A stretch of 9,873 bases of DNA from JANPEF01 sp046596055 (lineage in GTDB: Bacteria; Eisenbacteria; RBG-16-71-46; DASYSL01), in NCBI GenBank assembly GCA_046596055.1, contig JBKJNH010000057.1, positions 1 to 9,873 of the forward strand. Direction: 5' to 3'. Under the pieces are notes generated by a model, which was given only the letters and a program-made list of their open reading frames with translations, searched no databases and was not told where the DNA came from. Every line of letters starts with the position of its first letter. Position 1 is the stretch's first letter. Of this stretch, positions 1 through 6,500 are shown piece by piece. Made by a program: the position numbers and the translations under genes.

Positions 1-558
1 CCGGCGTCGTTCCTGCTCGGCAAGCTCGAGCCGGGGGCGGATGCGGAGCCGATTCTCGAGGCGTTTCGCGCGCGCCATCCGGAAACCGATGCGTACTCGG
101 TCGCCCAGTTGCTGGCCCAGGTCCGGGGACAGTTGTCGTACTTCCAGCAGTTCTCGCTGATCCTCGGCACGGTCAGCCTGCTCGTCACCTTCCTCCTGAT
201 CCTCACTCTGCTCACCCTGTCGGTGAACGAGCGCCAGGGCGAGTTCGCGATCCTGCGTGCGCTCGGACTCCCGGCGGCCCGCGTCGTGCAACTCGTCCTG
301 CTCGAGGGGATGGTGTTGACCCTCCTCGCGGTGGCTCCCGGAATCGCGATCGGCGCGGTCGCATCGCAAGGGCTCGACGCGATCCTGCGCAGCTCGCCGG
401 GGTTGCCTCCGGACCTCTCGTTCTTCGTCTTCACGCCCGAGGCGCTGTTCTCGACGTTCGCGCTGGTCGTCGTCACCGGGACCCTGGCCGGCGCCTACCC
501 GGCGCTGCTCGCGGCCCGCACCGACGTGGTCCGCACGCTGCACCAGGAGGTCACGTGA
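1..558 (+). CDS. FtsX/MacB-like ABC transporter permease, C-terminal fragment
   Basis: The frame is open from the window edge, so the N-terminus is missing and 185 residues remain. It looks like the C-terminal FtsX domain of a MacB/LolC/AttF-type permease. Three hydrophobic segments lie at about residues 51-75, 95-122 and 148-172 of the fragment. The cytoplasmic loop after the first contains NERQGEFAILRALG, the hallmark 'R..E.ailrAlG' coupling helix of this family, which contacts the ATPase. The end (AYPALLAARTDVVRTL) is also typical. Such permeases form type VII ABC systems that move lipids or lipoproteins, or do mechanical work, across the periplasm. The stop codon overlaps the GTG start of the ATPase gene by 4 bases, so the two are translationally coupled. 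Family is clear; substrate is unknown. Confidence 0.9.
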   Translation, partial: PASFLLGKLEPGADAEPILEAFRARHPETDAYSVAQLLAQVRGQLSYFQQFSLILGTVSLLVTFLLILTLLTLSVNERQGEFAILRALGLPAARVVQLVLLEGMVLTLLAVAPGIAIGAVASQGLDAILRSSPGLPPDLSFFVFTPEALFSTFALVVVTGTLAGAYPALLAARTDVVRTLHQEVT

Positions 559-1271
559 GTCCGATCACCGCGCCGACCATGGCGCCCCCCGACGTGGTGG
601 TGGCCGCGCGTGAGGCTACGAAGCTCTACCCGATGGCGGCGGGGGACGTGCCCGCGCTGCGCGGTGTGAACCTCGAGGTGCCGAGCGGCGACTACCTGAC
701 CCTCATGGGGCCCAGCGGCTGCGGCAAGAGCACCCTGCTCAACCTGTTCGGTGCGGTCGACTTGCCCACAAGCGGCGCGATCGAGCTCGAGGGCGTCGAC
801 ACGCGCACGCTCGACGATGGGGCGCGCACGAAGCTGAGGCTGACCCGCGTCGGGTTCATCTTCCAGCGCTTCTTCCTGCTGCCCATGCTCACCGCGTACG
901 AGAACGTCCTCCTGCCCATGCTCGAGGCCCGCGTGCCGAAGGGCGAGCGCGAGGCCCGCGCTCGCGAGCTGCTCGACTACGTGGGCCTCGACGCCCGCGG
1001 CGAGCACCGACCGTCGCAACTGTCGGGCGGCGAGATGCAGCGTGTCGCGATCGCCCGGGCGCTGTCGAATCGGCCGCGCCTGCTGCTCGCCGATGAGCCC
1101 ACCGGCGAACTCGACGAGGCCACGGGCGAGGCGATCGCGCGCCTGTTCCGCCGCCTGCACGGGGACGGGCTCACGATCGTCCTGGTGACGCACAACCCCG
1201 CCCTTGCCGCGCAGGGCCGTCGCACGCTTCACCTGCGCGACGGACGCATCGTCGAGGAGACGTTTCACTGA
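555..1271 (+). CDS. ABC transporter ATP-binding protein, LolD/MacB/AttE type
   Basis: A complete 238-residue nucleotide-binding domain that would power the flanking membrane proteins from the cytoplasm. All ATPase motifs are present: Walker A GPSGCGKST (residues 52-60), Q-loop Gln104, signature LSGGEMQRV (156-164), Walker B LLLADEP with Asp180 and Glu181, D-loop around 184-187 and switch His213 in VTHN. The TGELD after Walker B is typical of the LolD/FtsE/MacB branch. The GTG start is supported by AGGAGGT at 545-551 and by the 4-base overlap with the upstream permease. The stop shares one base with the ATG of the next gene (TGATG). Family is certain. The presence of an AttH-like domain in the next gene makes an AttEFGH-like system the best guess, but the cargo cannot be read from the sequence. 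Confidence 0.95.
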   Translation: MSPITAPTMAPPDVVVAAREATKLYPMAAGDVPALRGVNLEVPSGDYLTLMGPSGCGKSTLLNLFGAVDLPTSGAIELEGVDTRTLDDGARTKLRLTRVGFIFQRFFLLPMLTAYENVLLPMLEARVPKGEREARARELLDYVGLDARGEHRPSQLSGGEMQRVAIARALSNRPRLLLADEPTGELDEATGEAIARLFRRLHGDGLTIVLVTHNPALAAQGRRTLHLRDGRIVEETFH

Positions 1272-2803
1272 TGTGGCTGCTGGCGCGACGCAATCTCGAG
1301 GTGCGGCCCGGGCGGACGCTGCTGTTCCTCGCCGGCTTCGCGCTCGCGGTCGGCGTCATGATCGCGCTGCTGTCGGTGGGCGAGGCGATCGTCGAGCAGG
1401 CCCGCGACGCGGACCTGGTCGGCGGCGGGGACCTCGTGCTCGTGCCCGAGGGCACCGACGTCGAGGTGCTCAAGCTCGGCGGCGTCACCGCGATGTTCGC
1501 CACCATCCCGAATGCGCGCTTCGTGCAGCGCCAGTTGCTCGGCGGCCCGCGCTACGTCGACGTGATCGCCGCCGCCGCGCCCTCGTGGTCGGGACGGCCG
1601 GTGTTCCTGCGCATGGCTCCCGGCGGGCCGATCGTCCAGGGCATCGCCAGCGCGACCGTGCCGTCGCTCGAGCGTGCGGTGGGCGGTTCGAGCCTGCCGC
1701 CGGAGTGGACCGACTCGCCGGGCGAGGCTTTGCTGGCCACGACGGCGGGGCCGGCGCTGTACGACGAGATGGACCGCTGGCACCGTCCGGATCCGGCGCA
1801 TCCCGATCGCGCGCGCTGGGCCGAGTGGCAGTACTTCAACGTGCTCGATCCCGTGAGCGGCCGCTACGCCTACCTCTCGTTTCTCGTCGCCGGGGACGTG
1901 CACGCGGGCCGTGGAATCGGTGGCCTCTCGATCCAGCTCGGCGCTCCCGGCGTGCCGGCCGTTCGCCATGCGTTCGCCGTGCCGATCGACGCGTCGGCGA
2001 CGGACACGACCGGGGTGAGCTTCACGGTCGGCGGCGCGACGGTGCGGCTCGAGGCGGGCGTGTACCGGCTGCGCGCGAGGTTCGCCGACCCGCGGAGCGG
2101 CCGGCCCGTCGCGCTCGACCTCACGGTCACGCCGACCCCGCGCGCGTACTTCCCGCCGATGGTGTTGCGCGGCGCCGATGGGTTCGAGTCGGGATATGTC
2201 GTCCCGGCCACGCTGGCCCGCGCCACCGGGACGATCGACGTCGGCGGAGACATCACGCGATTCGCCGACGCACTCGCGTATCACGACCACAACTGGGGCA
2301 CCTGGCGGAACGTGGCGTGGGACTGGGGACAGGTGCAGAGTCCCGACGCGCGCTTCGCGATCGTGTACGCGGTGGTTCATGCCCCGGACCTCGAACGCGC
2401 GGGTCAGGGCGGGCGGCACTTCGCGGTCGTGAGTTCCGACGAGGGCTTTCTCGGCGTGCTGCGTCCCGAGCGGATCACCTACGAGGGCTGGCACGACGGT
2501 CCCGTCGTCGCCGGCCGCCGCGTGCGCGTTCCGGGCGTTGTGCGCTTTGTGGCGGCGACCGCCGGCGACTCGCTCGACGTGCGGCTTGCGGTCGAGGACG
2601 TCACCGCGTCGCTCCCGGCGGGGGACCCTCGCGACGACGGCCCGGGGCTCGGCGGCGGACGTGTGTTCCTACAGATGCGTGGCCCCTGGACGGTGCGCGG
2701 CCGGGTCGCCGGGCGACGGCTCGGCTTTACCGCCCCGGGCGCGGCCGAGACATTCATCGAGCCCGGTGCAGGCCCGGCAATTGCGACGATCGGGGGCGAT
2801 TGA
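1271..2803 (+). CDS. Membrane-anchored AttH/CrtC lipocalin-like protein with permease-like N-terminus
   Basis: 510 residues. The first ~60 resemble the start of a MacB-type permease: basic MWLLARRNLEVRPGRT, one hydrophobic helix (about 16-37), then a periplasmic GGGDLVLVPEG stretch. No further permease helices follow. From about residue 180 the protein looks like the AttH/CrtC lipocalin-like family (predicted secreted hydrolases and carotenoid 1,2-hydratase relatives): EWQYFNVLDP at 185-194, an extended beta-rich body, and the diagnostic YHDHNWG at 337-343 followed by WDWGQV. In AttEFGH systems AttH is a separate gene beside the ATPase and permeases. Here it appears attached to a permease-derived anchor, which would hold it at the outer face of the inner membrane. 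GAGGAG at 1254-1259 precedes the ATG. The enzymatic activity of AttH proteins is not settled; the region 60-180 is unassigned. Confidence 0.75.
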   Translation: MWLLARRNLEVRPGRTLLFLAGFALAVGVMIALLSVGEAIVEQARDADLVGGGDLVLVPEGTDVEVLKLGGVTAMFATIPNARFVQRQLLGGPRYVDVIAAAAPSWSGRPVFLRMAPGGPIVQGIASATVPSLERAVGGSSLPPEWTDSPGEALLATTAGPALYDEMDRWHRPDPAHPDRARWAEWQYFNVLDPVSGRYAYLSFLVAGDVHAGRGIGGLSIQLGAPGVPAVRHAFAVPIDASATDTTGVSFTVGGATVRLEAGVYRLRARFADPRSGRPVALDLTVTPTPRAYFPPMVLRGADGFESGYVVPATLARATGTIDVGGDITRFADALAYHDHNWGTWRNVAWDWGQVQSPDARFAIVYAVVHAPDLERAGQGGRHFAVVSSDEGFLGVLRPERITYEGWHDGPVVAGRRVRVPGVVRFVAATAGDSLDVRLAVEDVTASLPAGDPRDDGPGLGGGRVFLQMRGPWTVRGRVAGRRLGFTAPGAAETFIEPGAGPAIATIGGD

Positions 2804-2812
2804 AAAAGGCGT

Positions 2813-2841
2813 TTGACGGGGGATCCACGCTGGGGCATTCT
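2813..2841 (+). promoter_or_regulatory. Predicted sigma70-type promoter of the ApbE-porin operon
   Basis: TTGACG at 2813-2818 and CATTCT at 2836-2841 are separated by 17 bases. The -35 matches 5 of 6 consensus positions and the -10 matches 3 of 6. Transcription would begin near 2848, immediately before the inverted repeat at 2853-2867. It lies in the 98-base gap after the upstream operon, which argues for an independent unit. The same TTGAC-17 layout appears at 6466 and 7629. This is inference from spacing and consensus only. Confidence 0.5.
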
Positions 2842-2852
2842 TCGGCCTGTAT

Positions 2853-2867
2853 TGAGACTGAGTCTCA
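2853..2867. promoter_or_regulatory. Fur-box-like operator (7-1-7 inverted repeat)
   Basis: TGAGACT-G-AGTCTCA is a perfect 15-base inverted repeat with the 7-1-7 geometry of Fur boxes (TGATAAT-N-ATTATCA; TGAGA..TCTCA variants are known in Gram-negative iron-regulated promoters). It is followed by the palindrome GTTGCAAC (2868-2875). A second, half-matching 7-1-7 unit (4 of 7 pairs) can be drawn six bases downstream, centred on 2866, as in overlapping Fur sites. Its place just after the predicted transcription start fits repression. Binding by Fur is inferred from geometry; another dimeric regulator remains possible. Confidence 0.6.
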
Positions 2868-2901
2868 GTTGCAACTCGCTCGATCCCCCAAGGAGGTCCG
2901 T

Positions 2902-5205
2902 ATGCCGTCGGCAGGTCATCGCTCCCGCCTTCCATTCATCTCGTGTCTCGCCTTGCTCCTCGGGCTGCTGCCGTCCCCCGTTCGCGCGGCGACGAGCCTG
3001 ACGGTCGAGCGCGAGCGCGTCCTCATGGGGACGCGCTGCGCGCTGGTCCTGCAGGGCGAGGATCGGGACGCGCTCGACGCCGCGGCGACCGCGGCGTTCG
3101 ACGCGATCGCCCGCTGCGAGGGGGAGACGAGCAACTGGCAGGCCGACTCGGAGCTGGGCCGCGTCAACGCCGCGGCGGGGAAGGTCACGCCGGTCTCACC
3201 GGGCCTGTACGCGACACTCGCGGCGGCGCGGAGCTGGACCGAGCGCACCGCGGGGGCCTTCGATGCGACGGTCGAGCCGCTGACCCTCGCCTACGACCTG
3301 CGCGGCGCGGGACGGCTACCCGACGTGTCGACGATCGCCGCCGCACGCGCGCTGGTCGCGGGACGATCGGTGGAACTCGATCCCGTCGCGCGGACCGTCC
3401 GCCTGCCGCGGGCCGGCATGGCGTTCGACCTGGGCGGGATCGCCAAGGGCGAGGCCCTCGATCGCGCGGTCGACGTCCTGCGCGCCCACGGGGTGAAGCG
3501 CGCGCTCCTCAACTTCGGTGGCCAGGTCAGTGCGATCGGTGCCCCGGTCGGCGCCACGGCCTGGAGCGTGCAACTCGCCGATCCGCGCGATCGGACGCGG
3601 GGCGTGACGACGATCGCGCTCAAGGACGGCTCGGTGTCGACGTCGGCGGCCAGCGAGCATGCCTTGCCGGTCGGCGACGTCCTGCTCAATCACGTCCTCG
3701 ACCCGCGCACCGGGCTGCCGGCCGCGGACTGGGGCGCGGCGGCCGTGATCGCGCCCCGTGGAGTCGATGCCGACGCCGCGTCGACGGCGCTCTACGTGAT
3801 GGGCCCCGATGCGGCGCGCGAATTCGTGCGCGCAGCGGTGGACCTCGAGGCGGTCCTCCTGATCGACGATGCCGGCGCCGCCGGCGGAGTGCGGATCGAA
3901 CGCGTCGGCCCCGCCGTCGCGATCCTCGCCGCGACCTCCGCCCCGGACGCTGCGTCGAGCGCGTCGACGCCGACGAACGACGAACTGGCGCGGCGCATCG
4001 AGGTCCTCTCCGGTGAACTCGACGACCTGAAGCTCGGCGAGGTGGCCTTCCCGGCAAGCGTGTCGCGCCACGGCCTGGGACCGGCGGCGTCGAAGGTCTA
4101 TGGCGTGAAGCAGGGCGTCTCGCTCGGCGGCTACGGCGAGATGCTGTACGAAAACTTCGCCGCCGAGCGCGAGGACGGCGTCCCCCAGTTCACGCCGGAC
4201 CAGATCGACTTCCTCCGCGCCATCGCCTACGTCGGCTACAAGTTCTCGGACAAGATCGTGTTCAACTCGGAGCTCGAGTTCGAGCACGCGACCACCGGCA
4301 AGCGCGGGTCGGTCTCGGTGGAGTCCGCCTACCTCGACTACCTGGCGAAGCCCGCGCTCAACCTGCGCGCCGGGATGGTGCTGCCGCCGATGGGATTCGT
4401 GAACGAGATGCACGAGCCGCCGACGTACCTGGGGGCGCGACGTCCCGACGTGGAGCAGCGGATCATTCCCTCGACCTGGCGCACCAATGGCTTCGGCGTG
4501 TTCGGCGAGGCGGAGTCCGGCTTCTCGTATCGTGCCTACGTCGTCGAGGGTTTCCGCGGCGTCGCGAACGCCGGGCAGAACATTCGCGGCTTCACGGCCG
4601 GCGATGGAGTGCGCGAGGCGCGGCAGAGCGGGTCGTTCGCCCGGGTCGAGCAGTGGGGCCTCACGGGCCTCGTCGAGTATCGTCGCGGCGGCATCCGCGC
4701 CGGGCTCTCGGGCTACACCGGCGGCGCGGCGCAGGGCGACACGACGGCTGCGGGAGACTCGTTCACCGGGCAGACGCAGATCTGGGAAGCGCACGCGGAG
4801 TACAAGGGGCAGGGCCTGTCGCTCCGCGCCCTTTACGCGCAGGGCGCGATCAACGAGGCCGAGCGCTTCAACGAGCGCAATGCCGTCGTACCGGGGAGCA
4901 ACGCCTCGGTGGGGTCGCGCCAGTTCGGCTGGTATGCCGAGGCCGGTTACGATGTGCTGCGCCTGTTCGCCCCGGGGTCGGAGTGGAACGTGACCCCGTA
5001 CGTGCGCTACGAGCGTTCCGATACGCAGGACGAGATTCCTGTCGGGTATGCGGCGAACCCGGCCAACGATCGCACGGTCCTGACCGCGGGTGCGGCGTTG
5101 TACCCGCATCCGCAGGTCGTTCTGAAGGCGGACCAGCAGTGGCGCACGAACGAGGCCGAGACCGGCCAGAACCAGTTCAACGTCGCCCTCGGGTACCTGT
5201 TCTGA
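2902..5205 (+). CDS. ApbE flavin transferase fused to an outer-membrane porin
   Basis: 767 residues, with AGGAGGT at 2891-2897 before ATG. Residues 1-29 are a Sec signal peptide (cleavage after VRA). Residues ~33-340 form a full FAD:protein FMN transferase (ApbE), which attaches FMN covalently to Thr of periplasmic flavoproteins: MGT (42-44), SNWQADSELGRVN (77-89), FDATVEPL (120-127), DLGGIAKG (176-183), LLNFGGQ (202-208), SVSTSAASEH (244-253), HVLDPRTGLP (264-273) and DADAAST (289-295). Ala181, Asp291 and Thr295 match the Mg ligands known in Treponema Ftp. An Ala/Ser/Pro-rich linker leads to a coiled coil (359-378; L362, I366, L369, L373, L376), then GLGPAASKVYG and an OprO/P-like beta-barrel (about 404-767) ending YLF, as outer-membrane porins do. 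The frame runs through the junction without a stop. It is the first gene of an operon with an FMN_bind protein. The families are clear; the fusion itself is unusual. Confidence 0.88.
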   Translation: MPSAGHRSRLPFISCLALLLGLLPSPVRAATSLTVERERVLMGTRCALVLQGEDRDALDAAATAAFDAIARCEGETSNWQADSELGRVNAAAGKVTPVSPGLYATLAAARSWTERTAGAFDATVEPLTLAYDLRGAGRLPDVSTIAAARALVAGRSVELDPVARTVRLPRAGMAFDLGGIAKGEALDRAVDVLRAHGVKRALLNFGGQVSAIGAPVGATAWSVQLADPRDRTRGVTTIALKDGSVSTSAASEHALPVGDVLLNHVLDPRTGLPAADWGAAAVIAPRGVDADAASTALYVMGPDAAREFVRAAVDLEAVLLIDDAGAAGGVRIERVGPAVAILAATSAPDAASSASTPTNDELARRIEVLSGELDDLKLGEVAFPASVSRHGLGPAASKVYGVKQGVSLGGYGEMLYENFAAEREDGVPQFTPDQIDFLRAIAYVGYKFSDKIVFNSELEFEHATTGKRGSVSVESAYLDYLAKPALNLRAGMVLPPMGFVNEMHEPPTYLGARRPDVEQRIIPSTWRTNGFGVFGEAESGFSYRAYVVEGFRGVANAGQNIRGFTAGDGVREARQSGSFARVEQWGLTGLVEYRRGGIRAGLSGYTGGAAQGDTTAAGDSFTGQTQIWEAHAEYKGQGLSLRALYAQGAINEAERFNERNAVVPGSNASVGSRQFGWYAEAGYDVLRLFAPGSEWNVTPYVRYERSDTQDEIPVGYAANPANDRTVLTAGAALYPHPQVVLKADQQWRTNEAETGQNQFNVALGYLF

Positions 5206-5789
5206 GATCGCGACCGCCCCGGATCGCCCTGCTTGCCGTCGCGCTCTTCGGCGTGGCGGCGGGCGGGGGCATCGGTGTCGCGGAGGCGAAGACCTACCTG
5301 TCGCGCGAGCGCGCGCTGGCGCAGGCCTTCGGTGCGGACGCGACGATCGAGTCGCGCAAGGTGTTCCTCCCCGCCGAAGCCGCGAAGCGGGCAGAGGCGG
5401 CGGCCGGTGCGAAGCTGGCGACGCCGCGGGTGACGGCCTGGGTGGGCCGGAAGGGGGATCGCTTGCTCGGCACGGCCTATCTCGACACGCACGCGGTCCG
5501 CTCGATGAACGAGACGGTGATGATCGTCGTCTCGCCGGCGGGCCGGGTCGCCGCCGTCGAGGTGCTCGCCTTCAACGAGCCCGAGGACTACTTTCCGCCC
5601 CGCCGCTGGCTCGACACGTTCACCGATCGGGCGTTGTCGCGCGACCTGAAGCCCGGAGCGGCCGTGCCGCACCTGGGCGGCGCGACGCTGACTGCACGCG
5701 CGGTGGCGACGGCCGTCCGCAGGACGCTGGCGCTTCACGCCGAGGTCGAGGCGGCGCGCATCGCCGCCGCGCCGACGGGGCCGCGATGA
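5202..5789 (+). CDS. Secreted FMN_bind-domain flavoprotein, likely ApbE substrate
   Basis: About 195 residues. The open frame has no ATG, GTG or TTG near the end of the porin gene that leaves an intact signal peptide. CTG at 5202 overlaps the porin stop by four bases (CTGA) and gives MRSRPPRIALLAVALFG, continuing to a cleavage site after AEA (residue 29), so a CTG start is proposed. The next in-frame GTG, at 5253, would cut into the hydrophobic core. The mature part is an FMN_bind domain: AFGADATIESRKVFLP, VRSMNETVMIVVSPAGRV, EVLAFNEPEDYFPPRRWLD and, near the C-terminus, GGATLTARAVATAVRRTL (159-176). Thr162 aligns with the Thr that carries FMN in the consensus D-x-x-[ST]-G-A-T of NqrC/RnfG-type proteins. 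Here the Asp and Ser/Thr are replaced by Pro156 and Gly159. It probably works as a periplasmic electron carrier or reductase, flavinylated by the ApbE domain encoded just upstream. Confidence 0.82.
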   Translation: MRSRPPRIALLAVALFGVAAGGGIGVAEAKTYLSRERALAQAFGADATIESRKVFLPAEAAKRAEAAAGAKLATPRVTAWVGRKGDRLLGTAYLDTHAVRSMNETVMIVVSPAGRVAAVEVLAFNEPEDYFPPRRWLDTFTDRALSRDLKPGAAVPHLGGATLTARAVATAVRRTLALHAEVEAARIAAAPTGPR

Positions 5790-6322
5790 AGTACCTGCAG
5801 AGCGGCGGCTTCCGCAACCATCCGTTGATGCGGCTCACGCTGGGCGGCGCGCTCGTCCTGCTCGCGGGTTTCTGGGTCACGACCGCGCTCATGTACTTCC
5901 GCAGCATGACGCTCGATCCCGCGTCGGTCGTCGCCTACTACCGCGGGGACGAGGCGCGTTTCCTCGAGCCGCGCACCTACGGGTCCATGCTCGAGGTGAC
6001 CCACACGCACCTGCCGATGATGGCACTCGTGATGCTGCTCCTGACCCACCTGGCGATCTTCATCCCGTGGTCCCAGGGCCGCCGGGCGGCGCTGATCGTG
6101 GCGGCGTTCGGGTTCGCACTGGGGGGCGAGGCCGCCGGTTGGCTGGTCCGCTTCGTGTCTCCAGACTGGGCCCCGCTCAAGGTGTTCTGCTTCCTCGGCC
6201 TGGAGGCGACCCTCTCCTTCCTCCTGATCGGTCTGGCCCTGTACCTGCTCTCGGGCGATCGCCCCGGTGCGCGGGGCCGCGGCCGCCAGGAATCCATGGC
6301 AGGCGAGGAGTACGGAGAGTAA
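5786..6322 (+). CDS. Four-helix inner-membrane protein with HxH motif
   Basis: 178 residues, starting at ATG 5786, which overlaps the FMN_bind stop by four bases (ATGA). Four hydrophobic helices lie at about 17-38, 72-93, 100-123 and 131-155. A periplasm- or loop-exposed segment (40-70) ends in EVTHTHLP, placing His73 and His75 at the entrance of helix 2, with His88 further along it. I do not recognise a named family. It resembles small uncharacterised membrane proteins with an 'EvTHxHL' motif seen, to my memory, near FMN_bind genes. Because it is translationally coupled to a flavinylated protein, I infer a membrane partner that feeds electrons from the quinone pool or binds haem through its histidines. 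The tail (156-178) is hydrophilic and Arg/Glu-rich. It could also simply be an assembly or anchor subunit. Function is unproven; the gene itself is secure. Confidence 0.82.
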   Translation: MKYLQSGGFRNHPLMRLTLGGALVLLAGFWVTTALMYFRSMTLDPASVVAYYRGDEARFLEPRTYGSMLEVTHTHLPMMALVMLLLTHLAIFIPWSQGRRAALIVAAFGFALGGEAAGWLVRFVSPDWAPLKVFCFLGLEATLSFLLIGLALYLLSGDRPGARGRGRQESMAGEEYGE

Positions 6323-6465
6323 GTGGCTGCCGCACAGTGAGTCGGGGGAGTTGTCTCGTGCAGATTGCGAGATCAAGGATCCGGCGCCCCGCGGGATCCC
6401 ACGCGTGGCCTTGCCCGTTCCGGGTCGCCGTCCCACGGAAAATCTACGCTGTTGCGGGATCGGTC
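6323..6465. other. Intergenic stretch with no recognisable gene
   Basis: This is the proximal part of the gap between the flavin operon and the minus-strand glycosylase gene. Short open frames exist but show no protein-like composition or plausible ribosome site. Two GGATCC palindromes (6377-6382 and 6394-6399) could form a six-base-pair hairpin, but no T-run follows. I see nothing else here. Confidence 0.5.
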
Positions 6466-6494
6466 TTGACCCGCTTCGGGGCCGGGTCCAGACT
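6466..6494 (+). promoter_or_regulatory. Predicted promoter of a candidate small RNA
   Basis: TTGACC at 6466-6471 and CAGACT at 6489-6494 are 17 bases apart, the same spacing as the two better supported promoters in the window. A start near 6501 would give a transcript of about 170 bases ending at the strong terminator at 6623-6672. The -10 matches only 3 of 6 consensus positions, so this is tentative. Confidence 0.35.
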
Positions 6495-6500
6495 CTAGGC

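Noticed and set aside
1204..2901. In-frame extension of the ApbE-porin frame far upstream
   Set aside because: The stretch overlaps the AttH-like gene in another frame and is Arg-rich; the Shine-Dalgarno and signal peptide fix the start at 2902.
3316..5109. A 597-codon open frame on the minus strand opposite the ApbE-porin gene
   Set aside because: It is a high-GC shadow: Arg/His-rich translation, no motifs, no ribosome site, and the plus frame carries unmistakable ApbE and porin sequence.
6377..6399. Hairpin from two GGATCC palindromes as a terminator of the flavin operon
   Set aside because: Only about six base pairs and no following T-run; the strong terminator is at 6623-6672.
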